DNA of 64,000 bases from JAGLOK01 sp963677605 (GTDB lineage Bacteria; Bacillota; Clostridia; Christensenellales; UMGS416): contig CAXXDX010000005.1 in NCBI GenBank assembly GCA_963677605.2, positions 186,001-250,000 on the forward strand. The letters run 5' to 3'. Shown one piece after another: positions 1 through 8,550 of the stretch. The position numbers and the translations under genes were made by a program. The number at the start of each line of letters is the position of its first letter. The stretch's first letter is position 1. The notes beneath the pieces are model-generated. The model worked only from the letters and a program-made list of their open reading frames with translations. It made no database searches and was not told the origin of the DNA.

Positions 1-260
1 CTTATTCTGAAAACTTAGTTGTCAAAAGCATAACATTTGAATATAGCTCTGATGAGTATAAAGATGAATACGACGATTTGATTGCTTCTGTTGGGCCGGC
101 AATGTTAATGACATTTGAATCTCCCCCGTATTATAAAGATGAGTATTTTGAGCGTGGAAAAGAAATCATTGAAAAAGGCAGCTACTTGGATGGATTGGTA
201 AAACTCATTCGCGAAGAGACAGAAAACGGTGAGTCGCTAAGTATTTTTATAGAAAACTAA
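1..260 (+). CDS. hypothetical protein, 3' end only
   Basis: The reading frame is open from the left edge of the window to a TAA stop at 258-260, so the true start lies outside. About 85 residues are visible. They are acidic and Tyr-rich with no motif I recognise, no membrane segment and no signal sequence. A strong terminator follows directly, so this is the last gene of its transcript. Function unknown. Confidence 0.6.
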   Translation, partial: YSENLVVKSITFEYSSDEYKDEYDDLIASVGPAMLMTFESPPYYKDEYFERGKEIIEKGSYLDGLVKLIREETENGESLSIFIEN

Positions 261-271
261 TTATATTATTT

Positions 272-300
272 AAAAAGCGGGTATTGCCCGCTTTTTCTTT
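272..300 (+). terminator. Rho-independent terminator
   Basis: AAAAGCGGG and CCCGCTTTT form a hairpin with a four-base loop and a T-rich tail just after the stop of the partial first gene. Confidence 0.85.
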
Positions 301-414
301 AACCAAAATTGAAATAAGATTTATTTGAATTTTTGAATAAGTTGAATTAAAGTTTATTCTTGAAGATATATACACCCCCATTATGAACTTAAAATTAACT
401 CCCACGCCTATCCC

Positions 415-443
415 TTGACACACCGCCTAAAATATAGTAAAAA
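415..443 (+). promoter_or_regulatory. candidate htpG promoter
   Basis: A perfect TTGACA at 415-420 is followed after 17 bp by TAAAAA, a weak -10. It sits about 45 bp before the htpG start. No CIRCE element (TTAGCACTC-type inverted repeat) is visible, so HrcA control is not indicated. Confidence 0.45.
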
Positions 444-487
444 ATATAACGTACTATTATTAATATATGCTGTGAGGAGATAGAAAA

Positions 488-2374
488 ATGGCTGAAAATA
501 AAAAACCAGTAACACAAAAAGGAAATATTGAAATCCATACTGAAAACATCTTTCCCATTATAAAAAAATGGCTGTATTCGGACAGGGATATCTTTATCCG
601 TGAGTTGATTTCAAACGCCTGTGACGCAATAACCAAACTGAATAAGCTAAACTCAATGGGTGAAGCTGACCTTGCCGACGGCAATAAATGGCGCATCGAT
701 GTCACAGTCGATGAAGACAAAAAGACTCTGACATTCACAGACAACGGAATCGGAATGACTGAGGAGGAAGTAAAAAAATACATCAATCAGGTGGCATTTT
801 CGTCGGCTGAGGACTTCCTTGAAAAGTTTAAAAGCGAAAACGAGGGTGATGAGATTATCGGTCATTTCGGCTTAGGATTCTACTCAGCGTTCATGGTGTC
901 TGAAAAGGTCACAATAGACACGCTATCATACAAAGATGGTGCTGATCCTGTATTCTGGGAATGCGACGGCGAAACATCATATGAAATGTCGGCAGGAACG
1001 CGCACAGAGCGCGGTTCAAAGATAACACTGTATCTTTCCGATGAAGGCAAGGACTTTGCAAACAAGTACACCGTGCGCTCAACACTGGACAAGTACTGCT
1101 CATTCCTGCCGTATGAGATTTATCTCAACAAAGTCGGCGAAAAACCTATGAAGGATGAAGACGGCAAGGTAAAAGAGCCGACACCAATAAACGAAACAAC
1201 TCCGCTTTGGAAGAAAAAGCCCAACGAATGCACAGATGAGGAATACAAAGCATTTTACAGCAAAGTGTTTATGGACTTTTCTGAGCCGCTTTTCTGGATT
1301 CACTTAAATGTGGATTATCCGTTCAAGCTGCAGGGTATTTTATACTTCCCTAAGATGGATCAGACAATGGCGACGCTGGAAGGCTCAATCAAGCTTTATA
1401 ACAACCAAGTGTATGTCGCCGATAACATAAAGGAAGTCATACCTGAGTTCCTTACAATGCTCAAGGGTGTTATCGACTGCCCGGAACTTCCGCTTAACGT
1501 GTCGCGCTCATTCCTGCAGACCGACAGCGAAATTCAAAAGATTCCGAGCTACATCATCCGCAAGGTCGGCGATCGCTTGACAGGCATGTTTAACACCAAG
1601 CGCGATGAATACGAAGGCTTCTGGAAAGACATCCACGTGTTTGCAAAATTCGGCTGCATGCGTGAGGACAGCTTCTATGACAAAGTCAAAGATGCGATGA
1701 TTTACGAAGTCGCCGGAGACACTCCGAGCTATGTGACTCTAAATGAATACCTAAACGACTGCAAAGACCGCCACGAAAACATGGTCTATTACGTCAATGA
1801 CAAGAACGGTCAGGCACCGTACATCAAGATGTTTAACGACGCCGGACTTAAAGCCATCGTGCTGGACACACCTATTGATCCGCACTATATCTCTTTCCTT
1901 GAAATGAAAAGCGAAGGCGTTCGTTTCATGCGTGTGGACTCCGATCTTCCCGATGATTTAAAAGGTGAAGGCGACTTGGGAGAAGAAGCTCTCGAAACCG
2001 TCACTGCAGCTTTCCGCCGCGCGACAGGCCGCGAAAACCTTACCGTTAAATCACAGGCATTGAAATCAACAGATACGCCTGCCGTAGCTCAGGTCAACGA
2101 GTTTATGCGCCGTCAGGATGAAATGCGCGCAACCGGCGGCGGCATGGGATGGATGCCTCCGATGGACATCAACGAGTCTATCGAGCTTGTTGTCAACCCG
2201 TCCTCCCCTGTTATCCAAAAGATTGCCAAGCTGGAAGGTGCGGAGAAAAAGAATGAGAAGAAAATCGACGCTCTTTGCCAACAGGTGTTTGATTTGGCGA
2301 AGCTTACTGCGGGACTCTTAAAGCCCGAGGATATGGCGGAGTTTATAAAGAGGTCGACAACGTTTATTAAATAG
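488..2374 (+). CDS. htpG: molecular chaperone HtpG (Hsp90)
   Basis: Cytoplasmic ATP-dependent Hsp90 chaperone of 628 residues, the normal bacterial length. The N-terminal GHKL ATPase is intact: the NACDA segment lies at about residues 43-47, DNGIGM at 85-90 and the lid glycine stretch GHFGLGF at 125-131. The middle and C-terminal dimerisation parts follow without interruption. The ATG at 488 has a GAGGAG ribosome site 7 bases upstream. It is monocistronic, with a terminator behind it. Identification rests on motif content and full-length collinearity and is secure. Confidence 0.97.
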   Translation: MAENKKPVTQKGNIEIHTENIFPIIKKWLYSDRDIFIRELISNACDAITKLNKLNSMGEADLADGNKWRIDVTVDEDKKTLTFTDNGIGMTEEEVKKYINQVAFSSAEDFLEKFKSENEGDEIIGHFGLGFYSAFMVSEKVTIDTLSYKDGADPVFWECDGETSYEMSAGTRTERGSKITLYLSDEGKDFANKYTVRSTLDKYCSFLPYEIYLNKVGEKPMKDEDGKVKEPTPINETTPLWKKKPNECTDEEYKAFYSKVFMDFSEPLFWIHLNVDYPFKLQGILYFPKMDQTMATLEGSIKLYNNQVYVADNIKEVIPEFLTMLKGVIDCPELPLNVSRSFLQTDSEIQKIPSYIIRKVGDRLTGMFNTKRDEYEGFWKDIHVFAKFGCMREDSFYDKVKDAMIYEVAGDTPSYVTLNEYLNDCKDRHENMVYYVNDKNGQAPYIKMFNDAGLKAIVLDTPIDPHYISFLEMKSEGVRFMRVDSDLPDDLKGEGDLGEEALETVTAAFRRATGRENLTVKSQALKSTDTPAVAQVNEFMRRQDEMRATGGGMGWMPPMDINESIELVVNPSSPVIQKIAKLEGAEKKNEKKIDALCQQVFDLAKLTAGLLKPEDMAEFIKRSTTFIK

Positions 2375-2396
2375 AAAAATATATATTAGATATATG

Positions 2397-2425
2397 AAAA
2401 GCGAGCCGTGAGGTTCGCTTTTTTT
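2397..2425 (+). terminator. Rho-independent terminator of htpG
   Basis: The GCGAGCC/GGTTCGC hairpin is followed by seven T residues. Confidence 0.85.
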
Positions 2426-2531
2426 ATTATACCCCTCCACCACTCACTGCGCGAGCGGTCCCCCGCCCCTACGAGGGGCGATGCACAGACTGTGCAATTA
2501 AGCTGGGCAATGATGAGAAGAGATATTTTAT

Positions 2532-3044
2532 TTAACTGTTATAGGTCATTTTCAAAATATTATAGCAATTAATATTTGAGAAATCTTCTTCCTTAATTCC
2601 CTTTTTAAACACAATTTCGCTAATAAACATATACTCAATACTGTCATATGGTTCATCAGGACAGTCCCCCATATATTCTTCTATATTTTCTAACAAAATA
2701 TCATTTGATACTGTCATGAGCAAATCACGTATCTCTAGCGCACCAGGCCAGTTTGGGTCTGCCATGCTATAAAAAAGCTTAGGTAAAATGTCTTTTATTG
2801 CAGGATAACCTATCATTTGCAATACTTTAGCTGAATTTTCCCAAGCTGATTTTTGACTATAATTATTTGGGAATATGAGCCACTTAAGCTCCTCTCCACG
2901 GAGTTTGCTTAGTTTTCTCATTGCTCTTTTTTGCTTATATTTTGGCTGTACCCATTCTAAATCTAAAAGAAGTCTTCTAATTTTAATAGACTTTTTGTCA
3001 CATATACTATATTTGCTTGGTACTTTATTATTCATGCTTTTCAT
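2532..3044 (-). CDS. hypothetical protein, DUF5071-like C-terminal part
   Basis: A 170-residue soluble protein. The first 50 residues are very basic. The rest resembles the small alpha-helical DUF5071 family, including an aligned WENSAKVLQMIGYPAIK stretch and a DPNWPGALEIRDLL stretch; this similarity is from memory of the family. DUF5071 proteins often sit among polymorphic-toxin immunity genes, but no toxin is adjacent here. Its start lies 17 bp inside the 3' end of the upstream gene (3028-3543), so the two are probably translationally coupled. Confidence 0.6.
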   Translation of the reverse strand: MKSMNNKVPSKYSICDKKSIKIRRLLLDLEWVQPKYKQKRAMRKLSKLRGEELKWLIFPNNYSQKSAWENSAKVLQMIGYPAIKDILPKLFYSMADPNWPGALEIRDLLMTVSNDILLENIEEYMGDCPDEPYDSIEYMFISEIVFKKGIKEEDFSNINCYNILKMTYNS

Positions 3045-3543
3045 TAATACCCTCAGCCTCGCATCTCAAATCATAAAAAAATTGTTCCAATTCATGCATA
3101 TCATCATAGTTGCTTTTAGTCTTCAACAATCTTTTCTTGCCCATCCTTCTATCTACTATTGCAAAAATACGTGTAAGATAATCTTCAGAATTAATACACT
3201 CATCTATTGATTTAGTTAATATTGATTTAACAGCTAGAGTAAAATCACAATCTCCCCTTAAGCCTTCTTTATAAAGCATATCCTGAGCTTCCCATAAATT
3301 TGACAATTCTGAATTATATTTTGGAATGTAACTTGGATTTTTTGAAATTTCCTGACTTCGATAATAATCTTTAACTTGCTTATTTAGAAAACATGCATTT
3401 AAAACTTCTTTGCCATCAACAATAATAGCTCCTCTTCCAGTCTGATCGTGAGCTTTTCTATATGATGTAATAAAGTATCTTACACGTCCTTTTAGGCTGT
3501 CGCACAAGAAGTTTTGCAATTTCTGGTTAGTTTTACTCCACAT
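3028..3543 (-). CDS. hypothetical protein, SF0329-like
   Basis: A 171-residue soluble protein without membrane segments. Its N-terminus (MWSKTNQKLQNFLCDSLKGR) and the following RYRK-H-DQ-GRG stretch look like the uncharacterised SF0329 family, which is an assignment from memory. First gene of a two-gene unit with 2532-3044, overlapping it by 17 bp. No catalytic motif is evident and the function is unknown. Such small soluble pairs are frequent near contact-dependent toxins, but nothing here proves that role. Confidence 0.6.
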   Translation of the reverse strand: MWSKTNQKLQNFLCDSLKGRVRYFITSYRKAHDQTGRGAIIVDGKEVLNACFLNKQVKDYYRSQEISKNPSYIPKYNSELSNLWEAQDMLYKEGLRGDCDFTLAVKSILTKSIDECINSEDYLTRIFAIVDRRMGKKRLLKTKSNYDDMHELEQFFYDLRCEAEGINEKHE

Positions 3544-3569
3544 ATTAACACCTTAAGCAATCAAACATT

Positions 3570-4142
3570 TTAACTAATATTATCCGCATACTCCTTATAA
3601 TCTACATAGCTAATCTCACCATCATAAAAATCTCTAAGCTGTCTTATAAAATTATCAGCATAGTTAACTCTTAGCAGATAGCTATCGCAAGTTTCATATT
3701 TAGTTGCTATATTAATAATTGCCGCTTCCTTCTTTTCATAGCGTATATGCTCAGGGTCAATTACCACTATAAAATTTATATCATTATAAGAGATGCCAAA
3801 ACTCACAGTCTTTAAAGCGCACACTAAAATACCATCTCTTTTCAAGTGCAGGGTGACAAAATCCTGATAGGTAAATGCTCTATACCGCTTGTCAATATAA
3901 TCACCTAATACTGCTTTCGTCTTATATAATGTGGTGCTATCTTTGAGATATCTTTTCAGTTCTAATAACTCAGTTATCTTCCTGTTGTGAAATTTCTTTA
4001 TTAACATAATCCAGTTGTATATCAATGCAAGTATGAGATATATACCTAGGCCAATGAACTCAAAAAAAGCGTAAGCCAACAAAGGCAACAGCATATAGAA
4101 TAATGAAAATCTTGTATATCTTTTTGAGTATAAGAAACTCAT
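3570..4142 (-). CDS. hypothetical membrane protein
   Basis: A 190-residue protein with one or two N-terminal membrane segments (about residues 12-50) and a cytoplasmic alpha/beta tail. A GGAGG ribosome site 6 bases before the ATG supports the start. It lies upstream of, and in the same direction as, the pair at 2532-3543 with a 26-bp gap, so the three may form an operon. No family recognised; the layout of membrane hairpin followed by a small domain resembles YcxB-like proteins only loosely. Confidence 0.6.
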   Translation of the reverse strand: MSFLYSKRYTRFSLFYMLLPLLAYAFFEFIGLGIYLILALIYNWIMLIKKFHNRKITELLELKRYLKDSTTLYKTKAVLGDYIDKRYRAFTYQDFVTLHLKRDGILVCALKTVSFGISYNDINFIVVIDPEHIRYEKKEAAIINIATKYETCDSYLLRVNYADNFIRQLRDFYDGEISYVDYKEYADNIS

Positions 4143-4223
4143 TAAAAACCTCCAACATTCTAACCATTATACCCCTTCCAACCCTTTTTATGCCAGTGTT
4201 TTCTGTTTTTCTTGACTATTCGC

Positions 4224-4533
4224 AACCCCTCAGTCGCTCTTCGAGCACCAGCTCCCTGTCTTTTCTGCTTTCAAAAGCTTTATTGCAAACCAAACAAAAC
4301 ATCAAAAACTAACAATCGCATTGGAAGAGTTTTACTTCGCAAATTCTCTTCTTACACTAGGGGCGCTCATTCGTGCATAAGCTATCTTTTGTGGAAATAA
4401 ATTTTCTCCCCTGAGGGGAGATGTCGTCCGCAGACGACAAAGGGATAAAGGGTGTGGGATGGAGTCCCACTATACACCCAGCCGCCGAAAAGTTTGATAA
4501 AAAGATATAGTTTGACGGCGTTCGGGGTGGTCA
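4224..4533 (+). repeat. dispersed intergenic element, copy 1
   Basis: This gene-free stretch carries, in order, AACCCCTCAGTC, an AGCTCCC motif, AGGGGCGCTCATTCGTGC, the palindrome CTCCCCTGAGGGGAG and finally GACGGCGTTCGGGGTGGTCA at 4514-4533. The same blocks occur in the same order on the minus strand at 60127-60985, where the last 20 bases match exactly. No ORF spans it. I interpret it as a decayed copy of a non-coding mobile or repetitive element. The rest of 4143-4602 holds nothing else I recognise apart from the terminator at 4545. Confidence 0.55.
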
Positions 4534-4544
4534 AATCGATATAA

Positions 4545-4574
4545 TAAAAAACCTGCAAGCAATACTCACAGGTT
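4545..4574 (-). terminator. terminator of the GGDEF gene 4603-5733
   Basis: Read on the minus strand, AACCTG and CAGGTT pair across a loop and are followed by a T run. Confidence 0.75.
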
Positions 4575-4602
4575 AAAGTGTAAAATTATAAATCAGTCGC
4601 TC

Positions 4603-5733
4603 TTATCCAACCGCTCTTCCCCGCTTTTTCTCCTTATCCTGATACATCCTAAAATCAGCTTTGGCCAAAATTTCATCCAAACAACAGTCACCCGAATCAC
4701 ATATTGCATACCCTGTACTGATGCATAAATCATATTTTTTTATCTTCTTACAGTTAAAATCGTTAAGCTCAGTGCTAATTCTATCATTTATTCTGCTCAC
4801 AACAGCCTCGTCGTCAGTCTCAAGCAAAATAACGAATTCATCTCCGCCATATCGGCAGATCAAATCACAGGCTTTTACATTTCGCCTTAAAATAGAAGAC
4901 ATGATAATTAGCGCCCTGTCGCCTTCATGATGCCCGAAGCAATCGTTTATGTTTTTAAAGTCATCCATATCAACCAGGATAATTGAAAATCCGGTTTTTC
5001 GGTTTATTAAAAGATTCGCTCTGTGTTCCATTCGCTGCCTTGTCACAAGCCCGGTAAGAGGGTCGCGCTGCATTGAGTCTCTTTCCACCTGCAAAAATGC
5101 GATAAGTGTTGCAAGAACAAGCGCAGGCCATACTAGAAGCATGCCATAAATAAACATTTGCACTATGCCTGCAACCAAAGGAAAAAGCATAAATATGAAT
5201 ATAGACTGCAAAACTCTGCTGTTAATTTGCTCTTTATATCTAAGTGCTTTTATAAACAGACCGATAACCATAATATATGTCATAAGACCTATGATTATTA
5301 CTCCAGGGCCGCGGGAATAAACGTTATTTTTATCGATTGTAAAAACAAATCCTGTCCAAATGTTTATAATAATCAATATTGCTGAAATATATATGGGAGT
5401 CATATACCATTTGAAACGGCGCTTAAGTTTGCCCGTGTCTCCGAAAATCTTATAATCTACATAACTTACCCAAGCAACTGCAGGCAGCGCATTGCAAAGA
5501 AGCAAAACAGAATTTGTAATAACGCTTATCTGATGTCCCCACATAAGCGAAGTTCCATTGAGCGCCCATGTTACTCCCTCAAGTATGTTTACAATAGACA
5601 AGCTGTATGCGACAAAACGAAAGAGATTTGATGATATGTCATTTCTTTTGTTAAATCGGCGTATACTCGCAATAATATATATAAGTAAAAATTGCGCGTA
5701 GATTATTAAGTCAATGTCTCGAAATATTCCCAT
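4603..5733 (-). CDS. membrane-bound diguanylate cyclase (GGDEF)
   Basis: A 376-residue protein predicted to make cyclic di-GMP from two GTP. About seven membrane helices fill residues 6-215 and form a putative sensor. The GGDEF domain covers about 222-376, with the metal-binding VDMDDFKNIND stretch at 254-264 and the signature GGDEF at 296-300. The inhibitory site upstream reads KACD instead of RxxD, so product inhibition is probably altered. It is the only one of the six cyclases here with D rather than E in the signature. Monocistronic, with its own terminator. Confidence 0.93.
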   Translation of the reverse strand: MGIFRDIDLIIYAQFLLIYIIASIRRFNKRNDISSNLFRFVAYSLSIVNILEGVTWALNGTSLMWGHQISVITNSVLLLCNALPAVAWVSYVDYKIFGDTGKLKRRFKWYMTPIYISAILIIINIWTGFVFTIDKNNVYSRGPGVIIIGLMTYIMVIGLFIKALRYKEQINSRVLQSIFIFMLFPLVAGIVQMFIYGMLLVWPALVLATLIAFLQVERDSMQRDPLTGLVTRQRMEHRANLLINRKTGFSIILVDMDDFKNINDCFGHHEGDRALIIMSSILRRNVKACDLICRYGGDEFVILLETDDEAVVSRINDRISTELNDFNCKKIKKYDLCISTGYAICDSGDCCLDEILAKADFRMYQDKEKKRGRAVG

Positions 5734-5899
5734 TCAGTTCCCCGGCAAAAGCAAAGTAATCGCCATAAAAGAGGCGTATTATTTTATATAAACAGATATT
5801 TAACATCTTAATCAATATACTATAAATACTAAATAATTTAATGTACAGCAGTGTATTGTCCGTATATATTGATAATATAATTGCATAAAGTTCATAAAT

Positions 5900-5928
5900 A
5901 AAAAACCCGCAGCTTTTTTGCCGCAGGT
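5900..5928 (-). terminator. terminator of the SIR2-like gene
   Basis: The minus strand reads CCTGCGGC then GCTGCGGG, followed by a T run; it lies 20 bp after the stop of 5948-6754. Confidence 0.8.
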
Positions 5929-5947
5929 CATTAGTCATATTTATAAT

Positions 5948-6754
5948 CTATTCTTTTAACCTCTCCATAAAATTCAGCAATCCCCTTCCTATGTCCTCAT
6001 CTTCTGAATAATAAGGAATAATCCCCCGCTTCCGGAAAATAGCTTCCTGAACAGGATTGTACTGCGGAAGGAAAATATATGAGTTCGGGCGGGAGTTTTT
6101 ACAGTTTGTATCATCCCAAAGTTTGTTGAGCTTGTAAAATAGATAGCGGAGATTAATATCCGTCATCGAGTAGCCTATAAAAAGGATTATCTTACCCAAA
6201 ATATCACTGCGGAATTTGATATCCAACGGTGTCTCAAAAGATAGGCGCTCAAAGTACGATGACTCAGTGAGCACAATCGACTTGTCATCATCAAAATCGC
6301 CGTTAAACTTTACTATCTGAGTGCGGTTCGGCTCAATGTTTAATATATCGGAAACGTTTTTTATTTTAGTATAAGGCTTCTTATAATAGTCAAATGCATT
6401 TTCTATCCAACGGTCATAGTTAGTGGTGTATATGATTGGAAAATCCAGTTCAACCAGTGCTTTGTGTATGGGTGAATCAGCAATGTCTATAGACGGATTG
6501 TGCCAAGCACGGTCAAGATAGCTGCGAAACGTGCCTATACTGCCTTTTACTATCTCATAATATTCAGCTAGCTCAAGATAGTCTCCATAAGTATAAAATT
6601 CTTCAGGATCATACCCTAACTGGACTGCCATTGACATTATAACTTCTTTCCATGACGGAAGTCCCAGGTTTTTTGATGTTCCGGCACCACAGAAAAGAAT
6701 TACATTTTTGCGCTTAATTGCGTCTTTAAGCTCTTTGTACATTACTATTGACAT
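5948..6754 (-). CDS. SIR2-like NAD-binding protein (SIR2_2 type)
   Basis: A 268-residue soluble protein with a Rossmann-like SIR2 fold. The NAD-binding motif GAGTS is at 23-27, TTNYD at 110-114 and GYSMTD followed by Arg at 194-203. At the position where SIR2 enzymes have the catalytic His (K-x-HG), this protein reads KFNGD, so the His is Asn151. Known family members include NAD-depleting antiphage effectors as well as deacylases. With Asn at that place it may bind NAD without normal turnover. It stands alone between two terminators with no obvious defence partner. The GGGGAA site supports the ATG. Confidence 0.82.
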   Translation of the reverse strand: MSIVMYKELKDAIKRKNVILFCGAGTSKNLGLPSWKEVIMSMAVQLGYDPEEFYTYGDYLELAEYYEIVKGSIGTFRSYLDRAWHNPSIDIADSPIHKALVELDFPIIYTTNYDRWIENAFDYYKKPYTKIKNVSDILNIEPNRTQIVKFNGDFDDDKSIVLTESSYFERLSFETPLDIKFRSDILGKIILFIGYSMTDINLRYLFYKLNKLWDDTNCKNSRPNSYIFLPQYNPVQEAIFRKRGIIPYYSEDEDIGRGLLNFMERLKE

Positions 6755-6834
6755 TCATATTCCCCATATAATTTAGTGACAAAAATATTATAGCATAAAC
6801 TGGTATTTAAGAGTGGATTTTCTAATGTATAAAA

Positions 6835-6860
6835 TAAAAAACCTCAACCTTTAGCTGAGG
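6835..6860 (-). terminator. terminator of secreted-protein gene
   Basis: CCTCAGCT/AGGTTGAGG hairpin on the minus strand followed by TTTTTTATTTT. Confidence 0.8.
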
Positions 6861-6874
6861 CAGTATAAAATTCA

Positions 6875-7822
6875 TTATGGTATTGGTCCGTATAAATCAA
6901 AGAAATCAATATACTCTGAGCCGCCGGGAGTAGTTATCTTTGTATCAACAAATATTACATATTCATAGTCAGCAACATATTCCCAATCAATAAGCTGAGT
7001 TTGATTGGGAGTTGTGTAATTATTATACCAATGCAGATAGCCGGGTATAAAAGGTCCAAAATGATAAGTTTCATAATCAAGCTCATGGCTGGAAGTCAGA
7101 TACAGGTCATAGTCATAGTAATAGAAATCTCCATCAACATGATATTTCATCTCACTGCGAACTAAATTATATCTATACCAAAACTTCGGCAACGTATAAT
7201 CAATGCGTCCGAACCCGCTTTCGTTTCCTGCCGTTCTTAACATATAGTAAACGCGGTAGTCCTTGCCGTTTGCCCATGTTCCGCAGGATAAGCCAATGTC
7301 AGTTGCGCTGCCGCCCTGTACCCATGTTTCCTGTTTGAATGCACCGTTATCCTCGTTGTAAAATTTCATAAACGAATATTCATCGGATAATCCGCCTGCA
7401 ATGTCATCTGACAACACAATAATATAAACCCAGCCGTCAATATCCGTTTTAACTGACACCGTTGCTCCGTTGTCGCCTATTTCCTTTACATATGGATAGC
7501 CTGCTGACCAATTCATGACCGCAGTTTTTCTGTCATACTGCTCAGAAAACATCTGCTTGAATTCTTCCATTGTAGTTACATGGTTGCGCCTTCTGAATAC
7601 GCTGCCCAAAACTGCAGCGCGCATATCTTCGCTCAGTAAGTTAAGCATTTCCGCTTCCGAAGACAGCTCCTCCGTCTCAATCATCGCCGAAAACATAGCG
7701 TTTTCATCCTCTGAAGACTGTATTGAGCTAAGCCCCCCTTCTGCAAAGGCTGCCGAAAAGAAAGACATAACTAAAACTAGAGTCAATATTGAGCCAAAAA
7801 TGATTCCAAGCTTATTTTTCAC
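6875..7822 (-). CDS. secreted protein of unknown function
   Basis: A 315-residue protein starting at GTG with a GGGAG ribosome site 5 bases upstream. It has a classical signal peptide (about residues 1-27, ending AAFA). The mature part is rich in Tyr, Trp and Asp and looks like an extracellular beta-rich protein. The many aromatic residues in the last 100 positions would fit a carbohydrate- or surface-binding fold, but I recognise no family. No cell-wall anchor or membrane helix at the C-terminus. Single-gene unit with its own terminator. Confidence 0.75.
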   Translation of the reverse strand: MKNKLGIIFGSILTLVLVMSFFSAAFAEGGLSSIQSSEDENAMFSAMIETEELSSEAEMLNLLSEDMRAAVLGSVFRRRNHVTTMEEFKQMFSEQYDRKTAVMNWSAGYPYVKEIGDNGATVSVKTDIDGWVYIIVLSDDIAGGLSDEYSFMKFYNEDNGAFKQETWVQGGSATDIGLSCGTWANGKDYRVYYMLRTAGNESGFGRIDYTLPKFWYRYNLVRSEMKYHVDGDFYYYDYDLYLTSSHELDYETYHFGPFIPGYLHWYNNYTTPNQTQLIDWEYVADYEYVIFVDTKITTPGGSEYIDFFDLYGPIP

Positions 7823-7949
7823 TATAAGCTCCCTTTAAAATAGTTGTTTAATTTTTTATCTGTTTAAAAATGATAACACAGAAAACATTTTTTTGAAAAT
7901 CCATTTTGGAATAAGAAGCATTTTTCTTTTATAAATTTCTAAGTTGTGT

Positions 7950-7964
7950 TAGAATTCGTTTATG
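7950..7964 (+). promoter_or_regulatory. -10 element abutting the pcp start; possible leaderless mRNA
   Basis: TAGAAT at 7950-7955 ends six bases before the ATG at 7962, and the 20 bases before the ATG contain no purine-rich ribosome site. Transcription from this box would begin at or near the A of the ATG. The -35 region is not conserved. Confidence 0.35.
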
Positions 7965-8549
7965 AAAATACTTATTACAGCATTTGAGCCTTTCGGCGGC
8001 GAAAACATAAATTCAACTCAGGAACTTATTTGCCTTCTTCCTTCCAGTATAAATGGCTTCGACATAGACACAATTTTTTTGCCTGTTGTATTTGACAGAT
8101 GCGCAGATGTTTTAGAGGCGAAAATGGAATGTTCGGATTATTCCGCTGTAATCTGCCTAGGTCAAAACAGTTTGGCGGACAAGATAAACGTTGAACGTGT
8201 GGCAATCAATGTAAAAGACGCACGTATCGCCGACAACGATGGTATAAAGCCTGCTGACGAGCCAATAGTTGATGGCGGAGATGCCGCATACTTTTCTACC
8301 CTTCCTATAAAAGATATGGTAAAAGCTTCGCTTGACGTAAATGTCCCTGCGCAGGTCTCAAACTCTGCTGGAACTTTCGTTTGCAACAACATCATGTATC
8401 ATCTTCTTCATTTAACAAAAATGAGCAATACAAAAGCGGGATTCATTCACATCCCGCAGACTCCGGCTCAAGCCGAATATAACAGCTATCCTTCCATGGA
8501 CTCAGCAACAGCCGCAAAAGGCGTTGCAGCCATGATTTCAGCTTTATAG
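7962..8549 (+). CDS. pcp: pyroglutamyl-peptidase I
   Basis: Cytoplasmic cysteine peptidase (C15 family) that removes N-terminal pyroglutamate from peptides. It is 195 residues, close to the usual 200-215. The catalytic triad is visible as Glu78 (in NVERVAIN), Cys141 (in GTFVCNNIMY) and His163 (in GFIHIP). The opening MKILITAFEPFGG is typical. It has no visible Shine-Dalgarno sequence. The gene converges on a diguanylate cyclase gene with only one base between the two stops. Confidence 0.95.
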   Translation: MKILITAFEPFGGENINSTQELICLLPSSINGFDIDTIFLPVVFDRCADVLEAKMECSDYSAVICLGQNSLADKINVERVAINVKDARIADNDGIKPADEPIVDGGDAAYFSTLPIKDMVKASLDVNVPAQVSNSAGTFVCNNIMYHLLHLTKMSNTKAGFIHIPQTPAQAEYNSYPSMDSATAAKGVAAMISAL

Positions 8550-8550
8550 G

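Noticed and set aside
2440..2515. CGCCCC/GGGGCG-containing spacer after htpG
   Set aside because: It has a composition like the dispersed repeats, but I found no ordered block match, so it is not listed as a copy.
5711..5938. A 75-codon minus-strand frame upstream of the first cyclase gene
   Set aside because: It overlaps the SIR2 terminator, lacks a ribosome site and has low-complexity Ile/Leu/Tyr composition; more likely the leader of the cyclase gene.
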